Positions 7,705-16,382 of a stretch of 64,000 nucleotides of DNA are shown here, piece after piece. Numbering within the stretch: position 1 is the stretch's first letter; the number at the start of each line of letters is the position of its first letter. Below the pieces are notes generated by a model. That model ran no database searches, was not told where the DNA came from, and saw only the letters and a list, made by a program, of their open reading frames with translations. The position numbers and the translations under genes are program-made. The DNA is from VXYL01 sp965116935 (GTDB lineage: Bacteria > Pseudomonadota > Gammaproteobacteria > Pseudomonadales > Azotimanducaceae), in contig OZ220737.1 of assembly GCA_965116935.1 (NCBI GenBank), forward strand, positions 3,038,001-3,102,000, given 5' to 3'.

Positions 7705-9552
7705 ATGTCCGACACCGCCGGCCCCGCCTGGGATCTCGCCACCGAATATGCCGCTCCCGACGATCCCGCGATCGATGCCGATCTCGCCGAACTCGAGGCG
7801 TTGCTGGCGGAGGCGGAGCGGCGGAGCGAACCGCTCGCCGAAGCTGTGGCGCGGTCCTTCGCGCTTGACGAGGCCGCTCGGAACGCCTGTGTTGCCGCGG
7901 CGCAGGCGGTTTATCTCCTTGAGGAGAAGGCATCGCGCCTGCTCCAGGACCCGAACGTGTATGCGGAATGCCGCCTTTCCGTGAACAGCCGCGTCGGCGC
8001 CGCACAGGCGCTCCAGGGCCGGCTGCAATCCCTGCAGGTGCGCTATCTCGAAGCGATGGAGCCGCTGTCACAATTCCTCGACTTGGCGCCGCAGGATTGG
8101 GTGGACGAATACCTCGCGGACGATCGCGTGCGCGCCTCCGAATTCGCCGTGCGGCATTCCCGCAAGAGGCGACACGAGACGCTGCCGCTACGGGAAGAGA
8201 GCCTCGTGAATGCGCTCTCACAGGACGGCATCCACGCTTGGGGCCGCCTCTACGACCAACTGTCCGGCGCGCTGCGCTGTCAGGTGCGCGGCGAGGGCAA
8301 TGAGCCTGAAGAGGTGGGCCTCGCCGAAGCCGCTTCCCGTATGCAATCCACCGACGATGCCACTCGCGAGGATGCCTGGCGCGCCATCAACCGCAGTTGG
8401 GACGATCACGTCGAATCCGCCGCCGGCGCCATCAACGCCATCGCTGGCTGGCGGCTCGAAATGTGCCGTCGCCGTTCGGGCGAGCGCCCGGTGCACTACC
8501 TTGACGCCCCGGTGCACGCCAATCGCATCGAACGCAAGACCTTGGACACCCTCATGGAAGTGGCTTGGGAAGCCAATGCCCTGGGCCGCCGCGCCGCCCG
8601 CGCCATGGCCCGCGCCTACGGCAAGACCCACATCGCCCCTTGGGACCAACGTGCCCCTGCCCCGGCACTCTCCGGCACTGCCGAAGCCATCCCCTTCGGC
8701 GAAGCCACCGAACTCGTCGCCGGCGCCTATGACAGCGTCAACCCGGAGATGGGCGACTTCGTGCGCATGATGGTGGAAAAGCGCTGGATCGAGGGAACCC
8801 AAGGTGCCAACAAGCGCCCCGGCGCCTATTGCACGTCGTTCGCGAAATCGCGCACGCCCCGCGTGTACATGACGTACTCCGGCTCCATGACCGACGTGAC
8901 CATCCTCGCCCACGAACTCGGCCACGGCTTCCACCACTGGGTGATGCGAGACCTGCCGGACTCGCAGCGCCACTACGGCATGTCCGTCGCGGAAACCGCC
9001 AGCACCTTCGGCGAAACGGTCGTGCGCGATGCGCTGCTGCAGCGCGCCGACTCCGCCGAGGCCGAGCTTGCAGTCGCTTGGGAGGAAGTGGCCGCCACCG
9101 CCGCCTTCCTTCTCAACATCCCCACGCGCTTCGAGTTCGAAACCCGCTTCTACGATGCCCGCTCCGAACGCCCGCTGCTGCCGGACGAACTGAAGGACAT
9201 CATGCGCGAAGCCTGGCTCAAATGGCACGGCGACGCCTTGGCCGAGCCAGACCCGCTGTTCTGGGCCAACAAGCTGCACTTCTACATCTCGGGCTTGAGC
9301 TTCTACAACTTCCCGTACCTGTTCGGCTATCTCTTCAGCTTGGGCGTCTATGCTCGGCGCGAGCAGATGGGCGAGAGCTTCTTCGAGCGCTACAAGGCCC
9401 TTCTGGCCGACACGGGCCGCATGACGGCGGAGGAACTGGCGCAGCGACACCTGGATGCGGATCTGACCGCCCCAGGTTTCTGGCGCGACACGGTGACGGC
9501 GCTGGAGCCGAGGATTGAGAACTTCGAGCGGCTGGTGGCGGAGTGCGTGTAG
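7705..9552 (+). CDS. M3-family oligoendopeptidase (PepF-like)
   Basis: This 615-residue zinc metallopeptidase should cleave short peptides in the cytoplasm. The HELGH zinc motif is at residues 403-407 (AHELGHGFHHW) and the third ligand is expected in the following ETASTFGE segment about 25 residues later. An N-terminal helical M3_N domain (residues about 30-200) precedes the catalytic part, and no signal peptide is present. Length is typical for oligoendopeptidase F. The ATG at 7705 is preceded by CGGAGACACC. It is divergent from the mpl operon with about 120 bp between them. Confidence 0.9.
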   Translation: MSDTAGPAWDLATEYAAPDDPAIDADLAELEALLAEAERRSEPLAEAVARSFALDEAARNACVAAAQAVYLLEEKASRLLQDPNVYAECRLSVNSRVGAAQALQGRLQSLQVRYLEAMEPLSQFLDLAPQDWVDEYLADDRVRASEFAVRHSRKRRHETLPLREESLVNALSQDGIHAWGRLYDQLSGALRCQVRGEGNEPEEVGLAEAASRMQSTDDATREDAWRAINRSWDDHVESAAGAINAIAGWRLEMCRRRSGERPVHYLDAPVHANRIERKTLDTLMEVAWEANALGRRAARAMARAYGKTHIAPWDQRAPAPALSGTAEAIPFGEATELVAGAYDSVNPEMGDFVRMMVEKRWIEGTQGANKRPGAYCTSFAKSRTPRVYMTYSGSMTDVTILAHELGHGFHHWVMRDLPDSQRHYGMSVAETASTFGETVVRDALLQRADSAEAELAVAWEEVAATAAFLLNIPTRFEFETRFYDARSERPLLPDELKDIMREAWLKWHGDALAEPDPLFWANKLHFYISGLSFYNFPYLFGYLFSLGVYARREQMGESFFERYKALLADTGRMTAEELAQRHLDADLTAPGFWRDTVTALEPRIENFERLVAECV

Positions 9553-9564
9553 GGCCGACGCGAC

Positions 9565-9858
9565 TTACGCCGCGTCACGAGGATGGATGGCCTTTAAAGC
9601 ATCCGCCACGGTGCGTTCTGCAACCTCGAGTTCGTAGCGATTCTGCAAGTTCATCCAGCTCTCGGCATCGGTGCCGTAGTAGCGTGCGAGTCGCAGTGCC
9701 GTTTCGGCGCTGATGCCGCGTCGTCCGCGCACGATCTCGTTGATGCGCGCTGGCGTTACGCCAATGGCCCGGGCGAGGCCCGTGTCAGACAGACCAAACG
9801 GCACCATGAAGTCTTGCTTGAGCACCTCTCCGGGGTGTACGGGATTCAGTCTGATCAT
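9565..9858 (-). CDS. higA: HigA-type antitoxin (XRE helix-turn-helix)
   Basis: This 97-residue antitoxin should neutralise HigB and repress its own promoter. The family start IRLNPVHPGEVLKQDFM is followed by an XRE helix-turn-helix (LARAIGVTPARINEIVRGRRG, residues about 29-50) and the conserved AESWMNLQNRYEL. The ATG at 9858 has a perfect AGGAGG ten bases upstream. That Shine-Dalgarno sequence lies directly next to the end of a MITE which separates this gene from its toxin partner; before insertion the toxin stop and this AGGAGG would have been fused as CACTAGGAGG. The frame is intact even though the toxin is broken. Confidence 0.9.
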   Translation of the reverse strand: MIRLNPVHPGEVLKQDFMVPFGLSDTGLARAIGVTPARINEIVRGRRGISAETALRLARYYGTDAESWMNLQNRYELEVAERTVADALKAIHPRDAA

Positions 9859-9873
9859 TTTTTCTTGCCTCCT

Positions 9874-10138
9874 AGTGTCGTGTCACGCGTCTTTTGGCGC
9901 ATCAGCGTTCGCCCCTTGGTTCGTGGCAAGGCGCGTCCCGCCGGCAATGGGTGGCCCCTTGGCAAGGGGCGCAACGCCGCCACGGGGCAAGGGGCGAGCG
10001 CCCTTCGGGAGCGCCTGCAGCGCGCCCGCGCGTCGTTGCAGCCCTTGGCAATGCGGCGAGGCATTCCCTGCGGGACTGCGCCTCGCGCCGACGCGCTGCA
10101 GGCGCTCTGATGCGTCAAAAGACGCGTGACACGACACT
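9874..10138. mobile_element. MITE-like element, copy 1, inside the higBA operon
   Basis: This 265-bp element has near-perfect terminal inverted repeats of about 32 bp (outer part AGTGTCGTGTCACGCGTC) and no coding capacity I can support. It is flanked by TA on both sides (CTAG context), as for Tc1/mariner-IS630 insertions. A second copy lies inverted at 35236-35503. The interior contains palindromic GC-rich blocks such as GGGGCAAGGGGCGAGCGCCC. The insertion lies between the higB stop and the higA ribosome-binding site, and its terminal bases supply the AG of the higB TAG stop. Confidence 0.8.
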
Positions 10139-10413
10139 AGTGGTAGTCGACGATTTCCGCGTCGTATGCGTGGCCACGCTCAAAGCGGAAACAAAGGTGC
10201 CACTGATCGTTGATCCGAATGCTGTGCGAACCGGCTCGATCGCCGCGAAGTGCCTCTAGGCGATTGCCGGGCGGCACGCGCAGGAAATCGAGGGACGTGG
10301 CGGCGTCCAGTTGCGCCAGTTTTTCGCTGCGCCACGCGCTCAATGGCCACGATACGTGGCACCTGATAGCCGGCCACAAGGCGTGCGGTATCGCTGCATT
10401 TGAAGCTCCGAAT
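10137..10413 (-). pseudogene. higB: HigB-type toxin, frameshifted
   Basis: HigB toxins are ribosome-dependent mRNA interferases. The two halves lie in different frames. IRSFKCSDTARLVAGYQ through IERVAQRK reads in one frame from about 10413, and LAQLDAATSLDFLRVPPGNR to the typical ending EIVDYH reads in another. Removing one A from the run of five (T5 on the plus strand, 10320-10324) joins them perfectly. The expected ATG just before IRSFK is GCG here, so the start also seems lost. The gene is probably dead, though a sequencing error in the homopolymer would explain the frameshift alone. It precedes higA, separated by the MITE. Confidence 0.8.
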
Positions 10414-10601
10414 CGCGGTCCGGCAATGTATCGGATTTCGAGATTCGGGTTTTCCTCCGTTCAACTGCGGTATCTGTCGCGGCGGCGCTTACGCATTCTA
10501 GATCGGCAGGCAGGCAGCCCATGCGGCCCGTTAAGCTTGCGTTCAGGTAGTGACGTGCAAAGTCCGCGCATGTCGCCATTTGCTGGGGAGATGAGTTACT
10601 C

Positions 10602-11042
10602 ATGAAACCAATGCGCGTTCCTTTCCGGGCAATCCCGGCCTTGGCTGTCGTGCTGGCGTTGGCGGGCTGCGCCGCGCCAACGCAGCCTGTCGCCGAGCGC
10701 AACTCCACGCTCACCCAAGGCCAAGTGCAACTAAACCTCCAAGTCGGCACGACCACCAAGGCCGAAGTGGTGGAGGTGTTTGGCGCCCCCAACATCACCA
10801 CCCGCGACAGCGATGGTGTTGAGGTGTGGACCTACCAGCGCTCGGCACGAGTCTCCCAATCGGCCAGTCGATCGGGGCTCTGGTCCATCCTGCTCACGCC
10901 CGGTGCGCGCGGCGCGGGGGGCCTCCTCGGCACGTCGTCCTCAAGCGGCTTCGAGACCACATCGCGCATGATCACGCTCATCATCGAGTTCGATTCTGCC
11001 GACGTGGTGGCAGACTTCCGCAGCCGCACAGCGGATTTCTGA
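10602..11042 (+). CDS. Lipoprotein with SmpA/BamE-like fold
   Basis: This 146-residue protein has a lipoprotein signal (hydrophobic AIPALAVVLALAG followed by the lipobox LAGC, Cys near residue 23). The mature part contains LQVGTTTKAEVVEVFGAPN, the helix and turn typical of SmpA/OmlA-like proteins, followed by a WTY strand. Such proteins sit in the outer or inner membrane envelope; BamE itself is shorter and conserved differently, so this is a relative of unknown role. The ATG at 10602 follows GGGGAGATGAGTTACTC. It is probably co-transcribed with the second lipoprotein 26 bp downstream. Confidence 0.75.
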   Translation: MKPMRVPFRAIPALAVVLALAGCAAPTQPVAERNSTLTQGQVQLNLQVGTTTKAEVVEVFGAPNITTRDSDGVEVWTYQRSARVSQSASRSGLWSILLTPGARGAGGLLGTSSSSGFETTSRMITLIIEFDSADVVADFRSRTADF

Positions 11043-11068
11043 CCACACGACGACAAGGGGAGAACGCT

Positions 11069-11551
11069 ATGCAAATCGCACTCCGGTTCTGCGCTGGCGT
11101 AGCCAGCCTGCTGCTGGTGGCAGGTTGTATTGTTCAATACGAACCGCCGCCGACGCCCCTCGAGCTGCAAGCGCTGCAATCGCGCGACTACGACGAAGAC
11201 AAGCAGGTCGCCTTCGGCAGCGTGATGAGTGTGTTCCAGGACCTCGGCTACACCCCCACCAGCGCCGATCTCGAGACCGGCTTCATCACCGCCGAGAGCG
11301 TGGCAACAGGCAACTTCGACTGGATCGCCGTGCTCACCGACACCAGCAGCACCGTGCAGACGCGGGCCACAGCCTACATCGAGGAAGTCGGCGCGAGGGT
11401 GCGGGTGCGGCTCAGCTTCGTGGAGGTGCGAAGCACGTCGTCCGAGCAAGGCCAGGCCGGCAGGAGCGACAGGGCGCTGCTCGACCCCGCCCTTTACGAA
11501 AACGCCTTCGAGCGCATCGAGCAGGCCATCTTCGTCCGCGCCGGCGAGTAG
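11069..11551 (+). CDS. Lipoprotein of unknown function
   Basis: This 160-residue protein begins with a lipoprotein signal (CAGVASLLLVAGC, lipobox Cys near residue 20). The mature region holds a FGSVMSVFQDLGYTPTSADLETGFI segment, in which a helix followed by a strand resembles small envelope lipoproteins that bind beside a partner. I know no function. The start is the ATG at 11069, which has AAGGGGAG nine bases upstream; longer upstream frames overlap the preceding gene and lack a site. It is the second gene of the lipoprotein pair. Confidence 0.7.
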   Translation: MQIALRFCAGVASLLLVAGCIVQYEPPPTPLELQALQSRDYDEDKQVAFGSVMSVFQDLGYTPTSADLETGFITAESVATGNFDWIAVLTDTSSTVQTRATAYIEEVGARVRVRLSFVEVRSTSSEQGQAGRSDRALLDPALYENAFERIEQAIFVRAGE

Positions 11552-11697
11552 TGTCCTCTCTGGGAGATTCGCTCGCGCGAAGCGCGCGGGCACAACTCGG
11601 CCGGTATTCGCATTGAGGGCGCCGTGGGACAAGCTTCTGAGATTGGACGAGAGGAAAATCGGAGTCTCGCCACGCTTTGCCGACTGCACCGCGTTCC
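11552..11697. other. Gap downstream of the lipoproteins
   Basis: No gene is supported here. Short open frames exist on both strands but none has a recognisable motif. It separates the plus-strand lipoprotein pair from the decayed minus-strand DUF499 fragment. Confidence 0.3.
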
Positions 11698-12025
11698 TTA
11701 CCAAGCGTCGGAGTTTACGACTCCGCGAGACGACCATGCGTGGGTGATGAGGTCTGGCGCAACGATTGATGCTCGAGGCGGGTACGCGGTGTCACGACTC
11801 CTCGACCCATGGTCCTTGAACCGAAGCGTCTGGCTATTTGCGCGCAACACCCGTTGAACATCGTTTGGGATGCCGTCCCGAGCGTCCGCTTGGATCTCCA
11901 CTGTCACGCGAACTTTGGCTCCTGCGAGTGTCGTCAGGTTCTACAGTACTTCCTCTGCCACATCGCCCATGCTGCGGCCGGCGCGGTCCGGGTCGATTTT
12001 CGACCGTGCAATAGAAGCGCTTTGG
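11698..12025 (-). pseudogene. C-terminal remnant of a DUF499 ATPase
   Basis: On the minus strand this region preserves the C-terminal end of the DUF499 family of large ATP-binding proteins, in pieces. RFYCTV at about 12019 in one frame should continue directly into KIDPDRAGRSMGDVAEEVL in the next frame (single-base shift near 12001). A TAG replaces the glutamine codon after EEVL (11941-11943). The frame then goes on with NLTTLAGAKVRVTVEIQAD, GIPNDVQRV and SQTLRFKDHG, the usual last strand. So at least one frameshift and one nonsense change are present, and the roughly 900 upstream residues are missing. DUF499 proteins are commonly encoded with DUF1156 methylases and helicases in defence loci. 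It is on the same strand and downstream of the AlbA_2 and PHP/SMC genes. Confidence 0.7.
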
Positions 12026-12372
12026 CGGACGAGTCGGTGGGGCCTGTCGGGTTCTGGGTCCGCCTGGTACGGGCGCGTTGTTCGCCAACTCCGCCGGCTT
12101 CTGCGTCAGGAGCGGGGGCGGGTTGCTACGGTTTGGGTTCGCGCAGCGTCCGGCTTTGCTAGGACGCTTGCGGCATCGATGTGAACGGTGGTGGCTTCCC
12201 CGAAGGCTAAGCCCTCGCAGCGACCATCTTCGGAGACGCTCGTGGCGAGCGCAACTCACTGGTGACATAGGGGGCGAGCGCCGCCGTGAGAATCCGAAGA
12301 CCTTCGCTAACGCTCTGATGGTTTGATGCCATGTGGGAGGCTTTCTCCCGCTCGCTTCCGGTTGCCAGTCAC
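12026..12372. other. Decayed sequence between DUF499 remnant and AlbA_2 gene
   Basis: No intact gene is visible in these 347 bp. The minus strand carries proline-rich open frames just upstream of the DUF499 remnant that could be its linker, after which similarity fades. A deletion between the AlbA_2 gene and the DUF499 tail is the simplest explanation. Confidence 0.3.
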
Positions 12373-13557
12373 TCAAGGCGGATAAAGGTGAAACGTCACT
12401 TGCACAAACTTCCCGTGTTCCTCGTTGACGATACCCGGTTCCGTGCCGTTGAAGTCGCGCATGGCGTGGCGCATCAGCGGCCAACCCCTGCCCCGCTTTT
12501 CCATGAAGCCGGCCACCATCATCGCGTGCGCCATCGACTCGTTGCGAGAGCGGGGGAGGCTTCCGGAGCGGACGTTTTCCACATGCATATGATTGGGGAG
12601 CGTCCCAGGGCTAGTCACGTCAATGCGGTCGTCGAAGACCTCCAGCAGCACAGAGGAGCCCGTGACCGCATAGTCTCGGTGGATCACTGCATTCACCAAG
12701 GCCTCGCGAAGAGCTCGCTCCGGGATGAGGGGGATGTCTTGACGCACTAGGCCTCGATACACTTCCCGCTTACCTAGGCTGCCACACCAGTCCAAAGCAC
12801 GCCGGATCTGATCCGCCAGCCGCCCCTTGGCTTCCGCGACGCTTACGGTGTCCGCCGCCCTGTCTAGCCCCGCATAGGCCGCACACTGGACGAAAAAGCT
12901 CGAAGTCTGAGGATGGCTCTGCGGGTCTCGTCCGAAGGCCATCACCCCATACAGCGTTGGCTCGAAGCGGTTTTCTGCCGAAGCGAGGAGCCCTGCGTTT
13001 GCCATATCCCTTTTGATGGGTGGCTGCGGTGCTGCGTCCGCATTGAGATTCTGAGCACGTAGGAAATCGCGAAACGCGCCTTGGTCGATGTCGTCTGCGG
13101 TCGCTGAACGGATGGTCTGTTCCTCCGTCAGCACGAAGCCGAAATCGTTGAACAGAGTCCGCATTTCGGTGGGAGAAGGCTGCACGCTGCTGCGTTGCCG
13201 TCGTATCCAATAGCGGCCCCCGTAGTGGATCGGCTCAAAGCCGCGAAGCTGTTTCGGCACCTCAACCCAATGCACCCAACCTGCCGGGTCTGGATGTCGG
13301 CCACACCGTGCCGAAACCGGCACGCTGCAACCGCTCTGAAGGAAGTCGGTCAGTCGTTCATGTACCCGTTCAGCACCTTCCTTGACGCCAACGATGGTTC
13401 CAGAGCTGTCCACCCCGAGGACTAACAACCCGCCGTCCCCATTGGCGAACGAACAGATTGCCTTGCCGACTGCTGAGAAGTCGCCAAGGCCCTGCTTGAA
13501 CTCTGTTTTTTCGTCCTCGCCGCCTTCAATGCGCTTTAGGACGGCAAGCCATTCCAT
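12373..13557 (-). CDS. AlbA_2 (Schlafen-type) domain protein with C-terminal HATPase
   Basis: This 394-residue protein has an N-terminal AlbA_2/Schlafen-like domain (EDEKTEFKQGLGDFSAVGKA, then FANGDGGLLVLGVDSSG, residues about 14-55) and a C-terminal GHKL-type ATP-binding domain (ALREALVNAVIHRDYA near residue 285, DRIDVTSPG, and RSRNESMAHAM). Such proteins are annotated as ATP-dependent helicase-like or transcriptional regulators and are frequent in defence islands, where Schlafen-type domains can be RNases; its function is not known. The ATG at 13557 lies 17 bp after the stop of the PHP/SMC gene, so the two form an operon. The frame is intact. Confidence 0.8.
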   Translation of the reverse strand: MEWLAVLKRIEGGEDEKTEFKQGLGDFSAVGKAICSFANGDGGLLVLGVDSSGTIVGVKEGAERVHERLTDFLQSGCSVPVSARCGRHPDPAGWVHWVEVPKQLRGFEPIHYGGRYWIRRQRSSVQPSPTEMRTLFNDFGFVLTEEQTIRSATADDIDQGAFRDFLRAQNLNADAAPQPPIKRDMANAGLLASAENRFEPTLYGVMAFGRDPQSHPQTSSFFVQCAAYAGLDRAADTVSVAEAKGRLADQIRRALDWCGSLGKREVYRGLVRQDIPLIPERALREALVNAVIHRDYAVTGSSVLLEVFDDRIDVTSPGTLPNHMHVENVRSGSLPRSRNESMAHAMMVAGFMEKRGRGWPLMRHAMRDFNGTEPGIVNEEHGKFVQVTFHLYPP

Positions 13558-13574
13558 GTCCGGTTCGCCCCAAC

Positions 13575-16382
13575 TCAGTAGCCGTATTTGCGACGCCGCA
13601 AGCGGAACGCTTCTTCGCCGCCGTCCACGGTGCGGATGATTGCATCGCGCACCGCGGGATCCTCGATGGCGCCGGCGCGTGCAACATGCCCGCGATTGGC
13701 GGTGGCTTCGAGTTGGATCACCATGTCCGCATCGCCATTCACCACGACGTTGGCATTATGCGTGGCGACGATCACTTGTCGGCGACCCTTCAGCCTCTTG
13801 AGTGCGGGCAGGACGGTTTCAAACAGGAACCGATTGTCAAGCTCATCCTCCGGCTGGTCAATGACCAAAGGCCGCTCGTCTTCGGTTTCAAGCAGGAGAG
13901 AGAGCAGCACGCTGACGCGCTGCCCACCGGACAGTTCGTCTAGTCGGCGATAGTTGCCTTCGTCCACGCGTAGGTCCAGCACATAGAGGTCCGGGGACCG
14001 AATGGCCGCGAGATGGCGTCTTTTCGCCTGCGTGACACTCTCGAGGAAGGTCGCTTGAACAGCCGTACTCATCCCAATGCCCCTCAGTTCAGCGTTGGAG
14101 ACCGGCGGACGTAGTGGTCCTTGCCTCTCGTCTGGGCTTTGCTGGGAGGCCAGCCCTTCCAAGCGAGCGCTCAAGTCCTGAGGCGAGGGCTTTCTTCCTT
14201 TCGCCAAGTCGTTCCACCAGCGCGTGATGCCTCGTTGCTTCAGGTCGATGATGAACTGATGAAGCGGACTGTCATCTCCGTCGTCAATCCGGCGGACCCG
14301 AATGCGGCCGCCGAACGCCCGCTCGACTTCATCCATCACGCGATCAAACGCTTCGCGCTGTTGTTCGACCAGTTGCGAGCGTTCTGCGAGTGCAGCGTCG
14401 AACGCCCCGTCAGCGGCCTCAAGGCTGTGCCGCGTTTGGTCTAGATTGGCTCCGTAACTAGGCACAAACGACGCCTGTCGGCTTACCTCCTGAATCTCGC
14501 GGAGCTTGGACGCGTCAAAGCCACGCGATGCCAATGCCACTTCCACCTCAGTGCGTACGTCGCTCTGGTGTCGGCCGAGGAGATCGACAAGCCCAGCCAC
14601 GTCTTTGTACCAGGTGGCCAGTTCGTCGATGGCTGCTTGGATACGGTCGTTCACTTGGGCACGGCGCCGTTCGAGGTCCGCAACTTCTGAGGCCGAGACA
14701 GCAGCCGTGTCGTCTTCTAGCTCTGATACATCGATTTCGCAGATGCCTTGGCTAGCTTCACCCAATGCCGAGTGGACGATGGCCGCGCCTTCCCTGGTGC
14801 CAGTCCATCGCTGGAAGTCTCTCCCGGCTTTCTGAAGCCGTGACACTCCCGCCTCCGAAAACGCTGCGAGCGCATCCCGCGCCGCAGTCGCACGGTCGAA
14901 TGCCTGTTCTGCCTCGGCGAGGTCGCCGTCGATTTCCTCTAGGCGTCCTGCCTTGCGCTTCAACTCGTCATCAAGGTTCCGCAACCTTGCGGCACGCTCC
15001 TCGATCCCCTCTACCTCCGACGGAACGAGGCGTGCGAGGATTCCCTCGACAGCGGATGCCTCCTGTGCAAGGCGTTGTAGTTCGTTCTGCGTGAAAAACT
15101 GGGCTGGCCACCTTTCTAGCAGAGGCGCGGTCGGGTCTGCACCGGGGCATTCGAGTTCCACTTGGGCGGCGGCGGTTCGGAAGACGAACGAGGCGCGGTC
15201 TTTAACCTGCTGTCGGACCGCCTCATCGCGCGGCAGGCGTGCACCGGTGTGAACTCGAAGCCCGTCTAGCAGCGTGCTCTTCCCCGTCATGCTTCCGCCG
15301 ATCACGCAGGTGAGGTCGGGGCTGAGTCGGATGTCGGGAGTGTCCGAGCCGTCCTGTCGAAAGAAGGACGCGCCTCCCTCAATCCGAACTTGCTTCAGCC
15401 AGGGTCGCTCGCGCACGGTTACATCAGGAGGGTCGCCAATCTCCTGCAAGCGATGGTTCTGGTCCCGCTCGAACCCTAGGCGAATGCGCGACTCGCTCGC
15501 GATGAATGCCTGGCGTAGAGCTTCCACCCGCGGGGAAGCGAGCTTCAGCCAAGTGTGCCGGTGACCGATGTCGTCTAGGGAGTACGCATCGCTGGCGTGG
15601 AAGAAAGCTTGGCGGTGCTTCTCCATGAACGGAAGGAGCAGATTCCCGGGTTTCTGTCGCAGGTCGAAGTCGGACGCTAGTTTGTTGTCACCAAGCTCGT
15701 AGCCGCAAAGACGCTCGCAAGCGAATCTGTCGAGAACCTCACTTCGCATCTCGCCCAATACGCCATGTCCACTCTGGAAGTGGGGCGCAAAGGCGACGTA
15801 ATGCCAAGCGGAAGACGTTCCAGCACTCTCCCGTTGGCGTTGGTCGAGCATTGCGAAAATCTCGGATGCCCTCCGCCGTGTGGGTCGTAGGGCGCTTTGT
15901 TGCCACGGTTGCCGTCCATCCATCACGGCGTCGTAAAGCGCTAGGTAACGATCTCGCCCGATTTCGGGATCAAAAAGACAGAGGAGGTGGACGCCATTTC
16001 GACCGTCGTCGAGGTTGGGCTCAAAGCCGGGAAACACCGCGAAGATCTTCTGCCGAAATGGCACGCCATCATCGTCGTTGCCCTCGTTCCAGAGGTCCAC
16101 GATCGCCCATGCGGCGCTGCTATCGGGAGTTGCCCCGGCGCGGGGGGAATGTGGCGTCAGGGCGAGCACCTGAACACCAGCGGCAACAGTGGCTTGCAGG
16201 AGTTGCCTTGCGTACTGCCGAATGACGTCGTGGTTGGTGGGGTTGCCCGACAGCCCGGCTGGGAGCTTAGCTCGTCCACCCGCGTGGTCGTCGATGGTGT
16301 GGACGTGCAGATCCGCCTTGAACCAGCGTGTACCGGGGATATCCTGCTGCCAGTTTTCGGCTGGCAGTCGTTCGAAGCTCAC
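13575..16382 (-). CDS. PHP-domain / SMC-like AAA ATPase (TrlF type)
   Basis: This 935-residue fusion begins with a PHP metal-dependent phosphoesterase domain (KADLHVHTIDDH, His26 and His28; LALTPHSP near residue 95). It continues into an SMC/RecN-like ATPase with Walker A GGSMTGKST near residue 365, long coiled coils (about 440-740), ABC signature LSGGQRVSVLLS near 815, Walker B PLVIDQPEDELDN near 845 and a THNANVVVN switch. The layout matches database entries called TrlF-family AAA-like ATPases. The PHP part suggests nucleic-acid or nucleotide hydrolysis gated by the ATPase; that is inference. The start is the GTG at 16382 with GGAAGGAAGGGA upstream, overlapping a preceding small ORF by GTGA. 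It leads the operon with the AlbA_2 gene. Confidence 0.85.
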   Translation of the reverse strand: MSFERLPAENWQQDIPGTRWFKADLHVHTIDDHAGGRAKLPAGLSGNPTNHDVIRQYARQLLQATVAAGVQVLALTPHSPRAGATPDSSAAWAIVDLWNEGNDDDGVPFRQKIFAVFPGFEPNLDDGRNGVHLLCLFDPEIGRDRYLALYDAVMDGRQPWQQSALRPTRRRASEIFAMLDQRQRESAGTSSAWHYVAFAPHFQSGHGVLGEMRSEVLDRFACERLCGYELGDNKLASDFDLRQKPGNLLLPFMEKHRQAFFHASDAYSLDDIGHRHTWLKLASPRVEALRQAFIASESRIRLGFERDQNHRLQEIGDPPDVTVRERPWLKQVRIEGGASFFRQDGSDTPDIRLSPDLTCVIGGSMTGKSTLLDGLRVHTGARLPRDEAVRQQVKDRASFVFRTAAAQVELECPGADPTAPLLERWPAQFFTQNELQRLAQEASAVEGILARLVPSEVEGIEERAARLRNLDDELKRKAGRLEEIDGDLAEAEQAFDRATAARDALAAFSEAGVSRLQKAGRDFQRWTGTREGAAIVHSALGEASQGICEIDVSELEDDTAAVSASEVADLERRRAQVNDRIQAAIDELATWYKDVAGLVDLLGRHQSDVRTEVEVALASRGFDASKLREIQEVSRQASFVPSYGANLDQTRHSLEAADGAFDAALAERSQLVEQQREAFDRVMDEVERAFGGRIRVRRIDDGDDSPLHQFIIDLKQRGITRWWNDLAKGRKPSPQDLSARLEGLASQQSPDERQGPLRPPVSNAELRGIGMSTAVQATFLESVTQAKRRHLAAIRSPDLYVLDLRVDEGNYRRLDELSGGQRVSVLLSLLLETEDERPLVIDQPEDELDNRFLFETVLPALKRLKGRRQVIVATHNANVVVNGDADMVIQLEATANRGHVARAGAIEDPAVRDAIIRTVDGGEEAFRLRRRKYGY

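Noticed and set aside
8218..9450. 410-codon antisense frame over the M3 peptidase
   Set aside because: Shadow frame; the HELGH motif is on the plus strand.
11834..12484. 216-codon minus frame across the DUF499 remnant
   Set aside because: It holds only a few residues of the DUF499 tail before shifting; the rest is random, so it is not a gene.
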